Source: Setaria digitata (lineage: Eukaryota; Nematoda; Chromadorea; Rhabditida; Setariidae). Taken from it: DNA of 64,000 bases. The position numbers and the translations under genes were made by a program. The stretch spans positions 62,001-126,000 of the forward strand of contig RCAB01000125.1 of NCBI GenBank assembly GCA_003640385.1, read 5' to 3'. Positions 25,301 through 38,200 of the stretch are shown here, piece by piece. Numbering within the stretch: the stretch's first letter is position 1; every line of letters begins with the position of its first letter. A model generated the notes under the pieces. The model did no database searches and was not told the DNA's origin. It saw only the letters and a program-made list of their open reading frames with translations.

Positions 25301-27460
25301 TCAGAATCGAAGTCTTACTTGGTCTCGACAAAATGTAATGAACTCAAAATTGGGATCACGATATCGATCGTTTCGTTTGGATAAACTGTTTTCCTCATGT
25401 GTGACATAATCTTCCAGCGAATTTAACAGATGTGATTGCACGCTATTCTGTAATGCGACTATATTCGACAAGTCATAGATTTCAACAATCCTGAAATCTA
25501 CAAAAACTTCAGGAAAAAACAGATACAAATTAAAGACAAGAAAGTTTCAGGAAGGCAATCCAAGTTTGTGAAATAAAAAATTAATGATTCACGACCTTTA
25601 CGAAACAGTTTTAGAAAGATTCCCAAAATTACCTCACATTAACAGAAGTTGAGTCGATGAGCAGATATCAGTTTTTAAAATATCTTGTTGGACCAATTAT
25701 CTTAAGTTGCTCAATTTTTTTGGTTAATCTACTTTCTGATCAGATTAGTGACGGCAAATTATCTATTTACTTAATGTAAAATATAAAGACTAGCTAAACA
25801 ACTGATCCACATGTCCAACAATTGATAAGACGCTGATAAAGAGTGAATTTAGAACATAAATACATGTTCGTTAGTGAAATAAAGGATAGAGAATAAAGAA
25901 TATTGAAAGAGTTCCAATGAGGAAATGTGGCAGAAAAAATAGCTAGAAAATAAGTATCAAGACAAGCAGGAAAACAAAAATTGCAGTTAACCTATTTGTG
26001 AATTTCGCAAAATCGCTTTTAATCCGTTCAATAAGTGCTCCACGATTCCTTTTTTCTCTTGCTTCTAAACTGTCGAATACAATCAACCACTCGGTACCCT
26101 CAATCTTACTCAATACTGTGAACCATTCACTTACCTCATTCTTGTATTCATTTCGATATTCTGTTACTGTCTAAAATATTAAGAAAGTGATCAAGAATTA
26201 TTGACAATCTACTAAAATATGAATTGTTCACATTTTGCGGATATCTCATTTCGGAATTTATATTTATGAATAACTATATAAGTAAATCTTTATAATAACT
26301 GATAAACATCTACTATAATTCTACCGCCAGATTACATTGTTGAATGATTTTTCATCTCGAAATTTTAATATCCAAGAGGAAAGGAAAATAAATATTTCGT
26401 TACTTTTAATCTTTAAATACAATAAGGTATAGTGATTCAAATTCATGCAAATCCCATCAGTAATCAATAATCGCCATTTTCCTTAAAAAAGAAAAAAAAA
26501 AAAAAACTCACCGATGGATTCAAAAAAAATAAATGCAGGAGTGAAGCTTCTTCCCATGTTTTTGGTTTGGACGACTTGTAATTAATTAAAGTATCAGTTG
26601 AAAAAGGAACGAATTCAAAAAACAAGTGTGCACGATATGAAAAGGAGTACTGCCGTGAGCATCTGAAGTACAAAATACTTAACGGAATAATAAGTTGTAC
26701 TTTGTAAGTAAATAACATCATTTTTTCCCAAAATAAGAAATTGCTTTTCCACCTCAAATATGTTTCGAAAGATTCCCTTAACGCATGAATTAAAAATTCT
26801 CATTCTTTTTCATTTTATTAATTCTCGAAATATTTTACACTTCTAACTATTTTTACTAAATATATACCTTTAAATACAAAATTAATAAAGCTTGCCAATA
26901 AATTCTTCTCATTCACACTTTTAAAGAAGTAACAATCTGATATTGAAACTGATATTATTACGGCTCTGTCGAATAAGCTAACCTTTTCCATAAAAGAGTA
27001 TTTTTCTGAAAGAAGTCAGATAATTTTTCATCACATACTTTTCGTACTGCTTCGTTTCCACGATCTAAAAAGAGCATATTTAAGTGTATAAAAACACAGA
27101 ACCTTTTGTAACTTCCACTTTTTTGCCCTTGTCATGACATTTCCGCTTGCTTAAATAATTTGGCCCAAATAAAGAAAGTACGAAGACAAAAGAGCAAAGT
27201 TTAGAGACTTATCATTTGTTCACCATTAAATATGGTGATTTCACTGAAAAGACAACCAAAATCACTGCTTAAAAATCTAAATTCTTACACGAAAACTTGA
27301 TGGGTAATCGTTTTCTGNGAGTTTAGAGACTTATCATTTGTTCACCATTAAATATGGTGATTTCACTGAAAACCAAAATCACTGCTTAAAAATCTAAATT
27401 CTTACACGAAAACTTGATGGGTAATCGTTTTCTGATATCGGTCACACTTATTAAATCCAT
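16334..27460 (-). CDS. TRAPPC10: TRAPPC10 (TRAPP II subunit, C. elegans trpp-10 type)
   Basis: Subunit of the TRAPP II tethering/Rab-GEF complex at the Golgi. Coding exons, 5' to 3': 27460-27406 (ATG), 27064-26983, 26662-26512, 26170-25992, 25490-25319, 25016-24828, 24740-24603, 24203-24051, 23688-23542, 23413-23292, 22995-22861, 22535-22386, 22314-22201, 21923-21692, ~21430-21204, probably a small exon near 21120-21085, 20995-20831, 20391-20261, 19914-19756, 19610-19516, 19408-19279, 18951-18757, 18169-17992, 17584-17472, 16525-16334 (stop). About 1200 aa against about 1260 in human. Landmarks aligned to remembered human TRAPPC10: EWFTVLSKIEGTEWLIVFDS (trafficking domain), QMLALFDELDAI, the TPR-like middle (HYMQKYHESCIALLKHFGW), and the C-terminal beta-sandwich region (GVLLAGITQHVEF; TVFPKMIGFLPYPLITVY). 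Boundaries around 21440-21690 and 21020-21200 are uncertain. An in-frame TAA at 24789-24791 lies in what I treat as an 87-nt intron (24741-24827). Confidence 0.92.
16898..17110 (+). pseudogene. Decayed ORF inside the last TRAPPC10 intron, opposite strand
   Basis: One plus-strand frame reads NGKKEELNTEEVGEYTGKEN, then HAADQ-TGA (16997-16999)-SHVKAILEKTQL-TAA-VVKRIKGELLYQNIDTDEYL and a final TAG at 17108-17110. The Glu/Lys/Asn/Ile codon pattern is far from the surrounding intron, yet two stops interrupt it. It reads like a degenerate gene fragment; origin unknown. The minus-strand open frame over the same bases is a shadow. Confidence 0.35.
24999..25250. repeat. Assembly join with duplicated flanks around N at 25143
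   Basis: Sequence from 24999 to about 25142 is repeated from 25144 to about 25247, the second copy lacking some 37 bases in the middle. It includes a second copy of the 5' end of the TRAPPC10 exon 25016-24828. A single N between two near-identical copies indicates a haplotype or gap-closing artefact rather than a biological tandem repeat. Confidence 0.85.
27200..27440. repeat. Assembly join with duplicated flanks around N at 27317
   Basis: The block gagtttagagacttatcatt... ahead of the N (from about 27201) is repeated after it (from 27318), the second copy missing four bases (gaca). The duplicated block includes most of the first coding exon of TRAPPC10: the intact copy with ATG is 27460-27406, and a partial copy without ATG is at about 27291-27316. 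Confidence 0.85.
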
Positions 27461-28990
27461 AACTTCTCTATAAGATTCCTTGAAATCATAGCACATTCCG
27501 CATTTCAGGCTATTCGTACTCCTGTAACTCATTTCCGCTCACTTCAAAATAACAACCAACTTATTTCATACATTCAAGCAACGATACTACTACTTTTCAT
27601 GCTGATTTAAATCATCTTTTTACCCCTCCTACATCACACCAGTCATCTCTCCTTCTCTGTCAAGTAAATACTTAATACAACTTAACTCTACCTAGCATAC
27701 ACTTCTATCCCCTAACTACTCTTGTCCTCGAGTCTAACACTTATTATATCTTAACGGAACCAACTCAGCTCAACATTAGTGGAACAGCCCCGTGCCGGCA
27801 AGTACCACTAGGGTCCGGCCTTCTGTGGCTGCTTACTAAATCTCGGTTTCGACTGGCAGAGGATAGTGCGAGGACTAGTGTGACTCCCAGATTTTAAATT
27901 TTAAATTTTAGGGTCAGCTGACTTCTGCTTCTCTTCTCTCGATTGTTTATTTTTGGTACCAATCTGGTTTTATAGTACTCTTGGGAAACTCGTAGCTGGT
28001 GCAGTTTGATCATCCGCTTCGCCGTTGATTTGTTTATTTTGTAGAAAAACATAAACCCAATGATTCAGTAGATTATACTGAGATGAAAGTTGGAATAGAA
28101 ATTTAGAAAATATTCCGGAAATACATTTACTCTTAGCAACCGAAAATTTTTATTCCAAATAATGCTATTGGTAAGCATTAGCAACACTCTTTGACTCTTC
28201 GGATTTAGAGAGATGAATGATTACTTCTTTTTCAGCATATTCGGAAGAATTTCTGCACAATGAATTTAGGATTTCCAGTTTCGATTTCGAATTTTAGCCG
28301 TAGCCTCTGCCGGATTTATTTGAATCCTAGTCCTTACATCTATTTGTTGGATTTTTTTCCTCTATTAGTTTTAAATAGTTTTTGAATAAAACTGGATCTT
28401 CCCTTCAGATCTTACTGTTGTCGATGCTAGATTTACAGCTACTGGACATTTATATTGTCTTTGACAAATGTTTATAGACGAGTAGTGAAAATTTCTGTTA
28501 ACTCTGTCAATATTTCTAAGTTTATTTTTTTCCTCGTTGTTATTTTAGCATGGGCTGGCAAGATTTGGCTGGTGAGTACCATATTTCATTCAGTCCTTGT
28601 TTATGTACCCTATTCTTGCTTTTTTTTTTCCTTTTAATCGCAAATGTGATTGTGAAAATTTTGTACTGTTAGGTAGCTTCCTTTGCAAAGATTCCGCATA
28701 AAACAGCTGCTTTTTATAATTCAGTTCTTTTTTTCCGGTCTTTAATGTGTATCATAATTAGCTTCACAGAGCAGTAACAATTTCATTATCTGGCCCAGCA
28801 AAATTTACACTTCTGCTGCATAAACATTTGCGATAAAGTAACTTCACTGAAGTAAAAAAAAACAAAATTCTACAATACATTTCACGGTTGGTCCATAAAT
28901 AAATACTAAGAATGCGCAATATATATATATGTCTTTCAAAAGATACAGATTGTTACGGGAGACGGAAAAATGGAAATTGCTGAATTCCTA
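27461..28990. other. TRAPPC10 upstream region with a local GC-rich patch
   Basis: Includes a pyrimidine-rich stretch (27540-27760) and a short, unusually GC-rich patch at 27780-27895 (for example ccccgtgccggcaagtacc and gggtccggccttctgtggc), ending in a small aaattttaaatttt repeat. It lies 320-440 bp upstream of the TRAPPC10 ATG and is a plausible promoter/5'UTR region; no tRNA fold was found. A strong donor follows ATG GGC TGG CAA GAT TTG GCT G at about 28551-28573 (+), without a convincing partner exon. Confidence 0.4.
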
Positions 28991-31900
28991 TCATACAGTT
29001 TCAATATCGAAGAGTGTGTCTGATAATGCTATAGAAGTGCGAGTTTTAGTAGTGTCAACGGGTGATGTTGGTTCACATTGTTGATCCTCTACATCTACGG
29101 ATTGATTTTCAGATACTTTTTCCAGTCTTGTACGTGAAGGTAATGATTGGACATCATTAAAATTCGAATTGGTACAAGTATTTGACTGCAATAAACGAGA
29201 TGAGGAACAACGTCGAAGGGATAAACTTGAATAAAGTGGAGTGCATTTTAACATATCTTTCAACTGTATCGACTCATAATTTTCGATTGATTCTTGGAAT
29301 TTTCCAATCCATAGTTCCTAGAATGGACTAAAATCAAGCTTTTTGGAAAATATAAATTGAGAATTAACATTTTTCTGCAACATAATTTTCAGTTCAAATT
29401 GTTTCAAGATTTTTGTTTACTGCTGATTAGAGGTATCCCATTTCTTCCTAAAATGTTATTTTTCTCTGTGCAGTGTGGGAACTAGTTCTTCCAAATGTTT
29501 GTGTAAATTTCTAAACAATGTAAATGTCAAACTGCTGAATTCGTTTTCCTCTGATATCAGTGATTTCTTTCTACTGATAACTGTTGACATTGTGGTTGTG
29601 GGTGCAGCAGAAGGGAATACAAAAAAAGAAAAAAATCGCAGTTATAAAGAATAGAAGGATGGGGAGACCTCTGTGGGATATGGCTTATATCAAATGATAT
29701 AATGTGGTTAATATATGGTTGAAATTATCACTTACTTTATCGTATTTACTAGCAGCTTGTAAAGTAAAAATCGACACCACTTGATAGTACCGCGTAAGAT
29801 GTATTATCACAAATGCAAATTTTAATGACACTGAAAAAGGCTCATTGACAGGGCATAAAATCCTTCCAAACAGTTTGTTTCGTTTTAAAATTAAACTAGA
29901 CGCATTATTAAGAATTTGCCGGAAGAGCAATGATAACTGATCAGAAAACAAACTAAGAGTGGTAGCATCGTTTGAATCAGCATCACAAAAGACACAGGAA
30001 TCTAACGGGATTGGCTGCTTTTGGACTATATATTGTTCGGATTTCGTTAACTGCGTTGTTCCTTTCTGTAATAATTACTTCGAGTAACGGTTTTGTGCAT
30101 TTTCATAAGGTCAAGAAGGTAGCTGGATAGCAGTTTCTTTTCTTTGTGGTAATAAGACTTTTTGTTAATGCAACATTTGGGCATCCCACTTAAATTTAAT
30201 TGAAGTCCAGGATTAAAAACTCGAAGTAAGTACTTTGATTCTGGTGCATTTCTTCATTTTCGTCAATAGAAACATATCGTTGAACAGGAAAGCATAACAG
30301 TCACATGTTCGACCATTTTCTGCAAAGTTTCCAGAATAAGGAAAGAATGGATTTTAAATTCTTCTAATTGGTTTCTTAATTTAACAAAAAACTAAAACTA
30401 AGAAGGGTTTTCTATATGAATAAGATGAAATGTCCTAGAAGGAAACAACTCACCGACAAGATCTAGATGACCCTCATGAATTAGTTTCCTCCTGGGATGT
30501 GCCAAAAGATTCTCACAAAACTGTCTGGATAGCGCTACTCGTAAAAACTATAAAACTAGTGATTATTACTGATTATTATAGCAGTGGAGGAATTGATAAA
30601 AAAAAAATTGGTAAATAGATCTAGCTGGAGCTAAACAAAACTAGAACTTTTGGTTTTAGTCTAAATTTCAAAATTTAGGAATTATTATTATCAATGATTG
30701 ATTCTTCACATCCGGAATAAATGTCCGTGCTTCCAATTCAATAATTGAAGGCCAAATGACTGAATTTTGAAGCTGCTGCAGACGTTCGAAATTGTGCAAC
30801 CACTGTACCGAATCATCTATTGATCCTGAGCAGGTTTCCTTTATGAGGTAATTAATGGGTTAATTAATAACTGTGCAATTCATTGATATTTTTAAAAGCT
30901 GCAGTATTAAAAGCATGCATAATTTGCTAGTGTTCAAAGAATTGAATCACATAAGGTAATTAATTAATTCAATTTTTGGTAATTTATGATATGAATTTGA
31001 TCTTACTTAATGATTCGTTCATATTTTCGATAACTTTTTCAATCCGTGCTTTATCTTCGGTACTTTTCGTGTACTTATGGATTTCTTTTAATAGAATTGG
31101 CAGCCTTGTGATACGTTGTAATGGAGCAATTAGCAAATCTTCCAACTGCAATCGTTCACAGCGTGGATCTGTTAGACATATCTGGAAGTATCTTAATTAA
31201 ATATTATTAGAGGATGGATGGCATTAAATGATTTGACAAAAAAGAAACATAATGCTCTAATAGTTCTGAAAGTACAGTTAACGAAGACAACGAGATCGTG
31301 AATTTCTTCTAAATTTTATACATTAACTAATTTATTTTCAAATATGGATATACTCTCACGCAAAAACGAGCAAAATTTACTCGTTCAAATTCCGTAAAAC
31401 GCTCTTCTTTTTCACGTATTGTACCCAAATATTCCATAGTAGCCTTGTAATTAATACAGTATGCCTGGTAAGCTGATATTGTTGATGGCCCTTTTGAAAA
31501 CTTTAAACGAAAATTTTTGAAATATTCTCTGAGCACATGTTTAGCATTAGTATTACTTCATGATGCTACGGTAAAATAGCACAATTTAAGCTAAATTTAC
31601 CTTAACTTCAAATTTTTAAAGTAATTACTGTTTAGTATTCATTAAAAATATACGCTTACTTGCTATTAAGTGCATGTTTTACTTACTCTTTCGAACAATT
31701 TTACAATAAGATCGGTTGTATTGTAAACATCACCTTCACTATTCGTACCAATTTCTTTCATTATTTTAAGAAATGACTTGCAAAATGATCGACTTATCTA
31801 GAAAAAAGAAAAGAAAAAAAAGTAAATTAAACATCTTAGCTCATTTTCATCAAATTTTCAAAAATTATATTTACATTAAATTATGAATTAACGGGATAAA

Positions 31901-34708
31901 AAAAAAAGAACAAAACACAAAACTCGGCATATTTGATCGAGGTTTCCGAAAAGCAAATCCGGTTCTACCGTTAATAAACATCCTTCAACCTGGCATTTTT
32001 TCAATGGCTCCTTGTAAACATTTCTAAAAAAAAAAAAAAATCACACCATATGCAGTTCAATTAAATAATGATAAATATTTCAGACATTAAGTCTCTTCTA
32101 ATTTTTATCAAACCAATTAATTAATGGATAGGCTAAGCTAAATAATATTGTTAACTTGTGTTTGAAAAATGTTTTTTTGAATGAAATTTAAATTTCAAAT
32201 CGTTTTCTGAGCTAAATTGAATAAACCTCAGAACGAGAAGTTGTTTGTGAAGAAATATCAATTCACTGTGGAATAACTCCCAAACTGCTTGCAAACGTTT
32301 CTTGTCCAATGATTCCAAATTTTCCACATCAACAGCAAATATTTCATTCCAACTGACCAGCTATAAAATGTTTAATCAAGTCCTTAAGTTCATGGAATCT
32401 AGTTCTTTCGAGACTTTACAAAGATAGAATTTGGAAATTCGCATCTGATCTGAAGATCTCATCGAGACTTTTCTTTCTACTGAATGCTCAATCTTATCGT
32501 TTTGAAAGAAAAGGAAAATTTCACTGTCATCAAGATGTAACTTCCAATACAGACCCTAACATAGCACTAAATTTATTCATTTATTTCTTTTCTCATTCAC
32601 TTGGTTAGAATCATTATTTGTATGTGTTAGAAGGAAAAATAAATGCAAAAATTGTTAAAAATTTCGAGCATTAAAGATCAAGCAAAATTTAACAATGAAA
32701 AGTTAAAAAATTATTGATTTATTAATTGCTTTCTAGCCACTAATTAGACATTCGTTGTTTGTGGAACTTTCATAATTTTCCTTGAATTCGACATGCATTC
32801 TGAGTTTCGATTACTTACAAGTAATTTTTCTAGCTCCTCATCATCAAATTCCGGATCACCGGATACTTCCAACGCAGCCTGAACATGTTTTATAATTTCA
32901 CGTCTTTTGGCCCTATGTGACCATTCATACTGCAATAATAAAAACTGCTTTTATGATTAACCAAATGAGCTGTAAATATTTGAAAAAGCGAGGGATTCGA
33001 GTTTGAAGAGGCCAATCTTCAAATCTAATCCACTTCTATTCAGTTTTCACACCTGTTGTTCCAGCTTTCCGCCTTCATTCACCTTCTATAATCCTTCTTT
33101 CCTCAATAAAGACCCACTGGAATAGAACGCACTGTGATCACTTCAAGAAGTTTCCAGCAAAATTCAAAAAAAATTGATAAATTCTTCTTTCCGCACAAAA
33201 TAACAAATTTCGATTCGAATTACTACCAGTCGTTTTAAAATCCACGGTGAGCCTGTCCTTGAATGTTCGTTTGTATCGGCATAGAAAGCTTGGGTTGCAA
33301 TTGTTGCCCTTTGTAAATCTGCATTATCAATATCAATATCAATCTGCATTATCGGTATCAAATATCATTTTTTTTTTTTTAGACACTCATATCATCTACA
33401 AGAGAATATAGAATATCAGTATCAGATAAGATTATAACTCATAACAGTCCTACAAGTATTTTGTATTCAAATAGGAGTGCTGGAAAAAAAAAAAAAAATT
33501 CGAATAATTTCAATAATTCATTCCACGCTATCAAAAACAAAGCTTTTAAGCTTAAGCAGATAAGTATAATTCTTTTCCCTCTCTTCAGAATAAGAACAAA
33601 AACATTTGCAAAATATCGAAATTATCGGAAAACTTTCTACAATACAATTTTTCATTGAAACATTTTTACCTGCTAACAAACCACCTCCAGAACTGATTGC
33701 TCGATTGAAAAGTTGCGAATCATTGGGTGATATTTTCAGGTGTGGCACAATGATTACGTTATCTGAACAGCCTTCTCCATCTGTTCTACAAAACTTCCAA
33801 TACTGCATCTGTTTTTTTTTTTTCCCCTATCTTTTATTTCAGTTTTATTTTCATGCAACTTACTGGAAAAAAAAAAAAAAAAACAAAATCGGACAACTTT
33901 AGGATGAATAAGCAAATTACAAGACATCGAATAGTTTGCACAACAAATAATCAATGCTATATAAATTATCCGATACTGATAGGAGTGTGCCTCATGATCT
34001 TTTATCACCAGAAGTTCAGTATAGGCTTAGGCGAGACTCGAGCATATTTGTTTCTACACTTTTCTCCTTCATTCGTTTGTCAAAGCGCAGATAAATAAGT
34101 AAATAAATAAACAAAGAAGAAGGCGATGCAAATCAAAACTGAATATGCTGAAGGCTTTTAATCCATAAAATGTGTTCATATTTCGGAATACATGCACTAA
34201 ATATAATGAAAAAAAAAAAAAAAAAAAAAGATTTTGACATATGAAAAGTTTTTAAAAATGTGCTGGAAAACTTACTCATCTAGTTGGACACCTGGCTGTA
34301 AAGAAGTTAATATATTAAACAGTTAAATCAACATTGAACTCTTTTCGTGCCTGAGAAAAATTAACAAAAAAAAAAAAGTTTTTCTTTTTTTATTAATCGA
34401 AGAGTAACGGAACCTTGAAGCTAAATAGGTATTAAGTTATGTTGTAAAAGAATTAATAATTCCAAAATTAACAATCTAACTGATCTATTCTTTTTCCAAA
34501 ATGGAAACGACCCTCCTAAATAATACAAAGGATCAGTTTTATGAAAAAAAAATTTAAAATTTTTATTTGAAGAAAATTAACGGCATTTGAGAAAAATGAA
34601 ATTAGAATAAATTACTGATAAATGTTTGACCTGTTCAGGTACCAAAGCATATCGTCGAGTTAGTTGTTCCCTGTTTGGATGAATTGTTTGAATTTCCGTT
34701 TCTTCTTG
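28991..34708 (-). CDS. RhoGEF with DH-PH domains, PLEKHG5-like (5' end missing)
   Basis: Guanine-nucleotide exchange factor for Rho GTPases. Exons, 5' to 3': 34708-34631, 34295-34276 (20 nt), 33785-33670, 33318-33227, 32929-32819, 32360-32227, 32023-31924, 31797-31687, 31500-31381, 31181-31007, 30825-30710, 30547-30454, 30319-30234, 30065-29736, 29317-28991 (stop). All phases agree; 669 aa. DH domain: LQAVWELFHSELIFLHKQL, PDLLFGNLDQICRISRSFC, SAYQAYCINYKATMEYLGT, then ERLQLEDLLIAPLQRITRLP, the conserved DH helix. Linker VIWPSIIELEARTFIPD, then PH strands KLIHEGHLDLV, CDCYAFLFNDMFLLTK and YQVVSIFTLQAASKYDK. Spacing and motifs resemble human PLEKHG5 from memory more than other RhoGEFs. The Ser/Thr-rich tail has no motif I recognise. 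The first listed exon begins in phase 0 with no ATG, so more 5' exons exist; islands at 35067-35198, 39909-40247 and 41311-41442 are candidates. Confidence 0.88.
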
Positions 34709-35000
34709 CTAAAACATTGAAAGTAATTTAAAATTCATCATCAAAAGACATTAATTGACAATCGATTCCACTACTTTTATTTTTTTTAATTTATTGCTTA
34801 GTAGCAATCTCTTATTTATAATTATATTCTAGATTAGTTAATTCATTATTGATATCCAAACTTATTTTTTACCCAAATAGTTCTTTTTTCTGTTTTTTTT
34901 TTAGACAAATTTTTTATCGAATTTGAACCTTTCATAACTGCTGTACAATTTTTATTTGAAGAAAATTAACGGCATTTGAAAGAAATGAAATGAAATAATC
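34550..35000. repeat. Short dispersed direct repeat
   Basis: About 45 bp containing gaagaaaattaacggcattt occurs at roughly 34558-34605 and again at 34950-34996 with only a few differences. No element boundaries or target-site duplications were recognised. Confidence 0.75.
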
Positions 35001-35066
35001 ACTTATATAATCACTCATCTAAATGATAAATGTTAAGATTGTTTATCATATCTGTTAAACATTTTA

Positions 35067-35198
35067 TCAGTTTATCGTTTCACTGTAACATTCCTGAGAA
35101 TCGGAAAATAATCGTCTCAGCGCCAATTTCATCGTATGTTTATAGCCGCTGCTCATTTGCGATGTTTCTATCTTGTCATCGTATTTCTGTTTCTTCAT
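35067..35198 (-). CDS. Exon-like island, possible 5' exon of the RhoGEF gene
   Basis: Minus-strand frame from ATG 35198: MKKQKYDDKIETSQMSSGYK, then HTMKLALRRLFSDSQECYSE and stop at 35067. Composition is strongly coding-like against an AT-rich background. It lies 360 bp upstream of the first chained RhoGEF exon on the same strand, but its GT donors give phase 1, whereas that exon needs phase 0, so the link is unproven. Confidence 0.35.
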   Translation of the reverse strand: MKKQKYDDKIETSQMSSGYKHTMKLALRRLFSDSQECYSETIN

Positions 35199-35229
35199 TC
35201 TTTGCACCTCACTTCACGTAAATCTCCAC

Positions 35230-38200
35230 GTGGAAGACGTCTTATTCTGGTAATACGATGTCACAACGTGAAACATACGTGAGATAGGAGATTTCGAAGC
35301 ACGAGAGATTCTTCTTTTTGCTGATAATTAAATTTCTCGAGCTACAGAAGATAGTTATTGAAGAGAGTTAGATTAAGAATCTTTATGGACCCCAGGAGAA
35401 ATAATTCATTCAGCTGCTCCATCTGCTGGCACTGCGATCTATTATTTAGAAGATAATAAAAAGATATTTTTGGCTCCAATAAATCCAATAATCCTCTGTC
35501 GTCAAAAAGCCTTAAGATAGAATAACTACACCAAATAGTACCAATATTGAACTAGGAAAGAATGAGAAATTAGAATTTAAAAAAAAAAAAATATTTTTAG
35601 ATAGAAAAAAGTTTATTAAATTTTAAATTTGTTTAATAATGAATTCAAAAATTAATACCGCAATAACATATGATTTTTATAAAAAAATAATTTTATAATT
35701 AAAAACAATTTGCTTAACGAAAAATCGTAATTAATATTTTATTTCACTTTAGCCGTAATACCATTTCAGAAAGTAACATTCATTCACTATAATGTTATTC
35801 TAAATTTTTTTCACTTAAACTTATAACTACAAAAAAAAAAAAACTTTTAAGATAAATGTAAATAAACAGTGTAAAAAATTTTTTTAAAAATAAATTTGTT
35901 TTTTTTTTTTCTCCTTCTCCCTCAAAATAATGAACTTTTCAAAAGAAAAAAAAAAAAAAAAATTCATTGCCGTGAAATGCATTTAATGAATCAAATGACT
36001 AGAATTTTAATGATTAAAATTTCTCTCCTGCTTTATAATTTATTTTTCATAATTGTTTGCATGTTTGATTAAAGCAAATTGATGATAAACTTTTGATTAT
36101 GAAAGAACAAACTGGGAAATCCAAAAAGCGAGAGAAAAAAAGATGATTTTCAGAGAGATAACGCAATAAATAATGAATAAATTTCGAGATATCTCGCATG
36201 AAAGCTTAATAACATATCCGTTATGATAGTGAAAAACTTCCATCAAATTCATCTTGATATTTATTCATTTGAGATAATGATGATGAAGAAAAGAATAAGT
36301 ATTAATACCACATTTAATATCTGAAAGGAAAAAGGCCAAACGATTCTTTTAGGAGCATAGAATGTCATTATAACGTGAAATATTTGTTTAAGCTTATTTC
36401 ATCTATTTTTTACAGCAACAAAATTTCATTTCTTACTTCTGGAACAAAGACCAAACTAAATTGTTTCTAAAAAGTTCGAAATTCACACTTCTCATAGAGT
36501 TAACCGAACTTGATTGGTCAAATAACTACAGTAAATTAAATTTGACTCGTCAAAACTGTAGCAAATTTTTGTTTGATTACTTGTCACTGCTTTTTTTTTT
36601 TTTAAAAAAAAAAGAAGGGATAAAAGAGAAATCTGCTCTCTCTAACACTAAAAACTGTGAACTGTCGAAAAGAAGAAACAAAAATGAAAAAGTTTGGAAA
36701 AAAATGCGACGACTTTTATTAGTAGACCTCAAAATGTATTTTATCTAATCTTTGGACAATTCGTTTTCTTTCCTTTCTCCTTTGTGAATATTTCATTTTT
36801 CTACTACTAATGAATATTTGTGAATGAAGAAAATTATCAGAGGAATAATAATAATTACAATCACAGGAATGCTCTAGTTTGTTCAATTAAACTTGACAAA
36901 TAATTCGCCAGGAAATACGTTGTGATGTCTCTTTATATGCAGAAACGTAAAAATATTAATCAGTTATACTATTAATTCTTTCTCCAATTTTTTTTTTTTT
37001 TCTATTATATTGTTCCTGCTTCGTTCTCACTTTTCATCTAATTTTGGCTTCGCAGTACAAATGAGCAGTTAAAGCAATAATCAAGAAAAAGAGCCTAGCT
37101 CGATCATCCTGGCCATTATTTATTCTGAGTCAATGCTGCTCTTTTCAAAGTTAGATAGATATAATGGAGAATGAGTTATCAAGTTTCTGCTCAGCAAATA
37201 ATGGTTTAAAAAACAAATAAATAGTTTTTAATTGAAATTTTAGACTATTTCTACTGATAAATTGTGAAAGTTCTGCTCAACAATTGGTCGTACATCTTGA
37301 CGAATCCTGAAATGAAATTTGTAAACTAACCATAAAGTAGTACTAACTCTTATCGTCCTCATTTTTAAAAACAAGATTAAAAAAAAAAAAATTTTAGATT
37401 AAAATTTTAAGACAGAAAAACAAACAGGTAAGACAAAATAAAAATATTGTTATTGCACTGAGGCATGCATGCAAGCTAGGATAATGTGCCTTAGCTAATT
37501 ATTCATTTTTATATTTCACTTTCGAATCAATATGATGAGACTTCTCAACTTGCTGTATAAATAAAACTCGTTTAAATTATTTTCGGACTTGACTTCTATA
37601 GACTGCTATAGACACGGATGGTAGAACAAAGCAATAATTATGCTAGCAATTAATTTCAACTTCATAGTTTTGGGATTTTTCGAAACTTTTTGAAACAATA
37701 AAAGAAAAAGAGAGAGAAAGCAGAAATTTGTCCTGTAAGAAGATGAGTAATAGAAAGTGCTGCTTCTCTAAGAAGATATCCTATATTTAATTTCAAAAAA
37801 TCAGCAATGAAAGTTTAAAAAGCTTAAAGCTTTCCAATTAGAAAGCAAAGTATTGCAAAAAATTAGTTCCAGACATTTATGCAATAGAATTTTTCTAACA
37901 AACTACCGCCATAGGAGGGTAGAAATTTATTGAAAGGAATTATTTCATTTTCAAATCAGGATGAGATGACGAAATAGCTTAACTAAGAGTTAGCTGACTT
38001 TTCAAAGTAAGTTATTCACTCTTTTATGAGATTTTTAATTTCTCATTTTTTTTTTTTGCCAGGTTTCTACAGAAGATATTGAGGGGTAAAGAATTTTATA
38101 GTTTTATAATTTGCTAATTAGTCTTTAAACATATTTCTTCTTGAATGGTATTTTGTGAAAGTTTTAACAATACTTTATCGCTAAAATATATACATCTCTC

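Noticed and set aside
27780..27895. tRNA or spliced-leader RNA gene in the GC-rich patch
   Set aside because: No A-box/B-box pair or acceptor-stem complementarity found, and no spliced-leader sequence was seen.
28455..28637. 60-codon hydrophobic ORF with a strong donor inside (+)
   Set aside because: The short ATG exon at about 28551 leads in phase only to an early stop (near 28702); no partner exon found.
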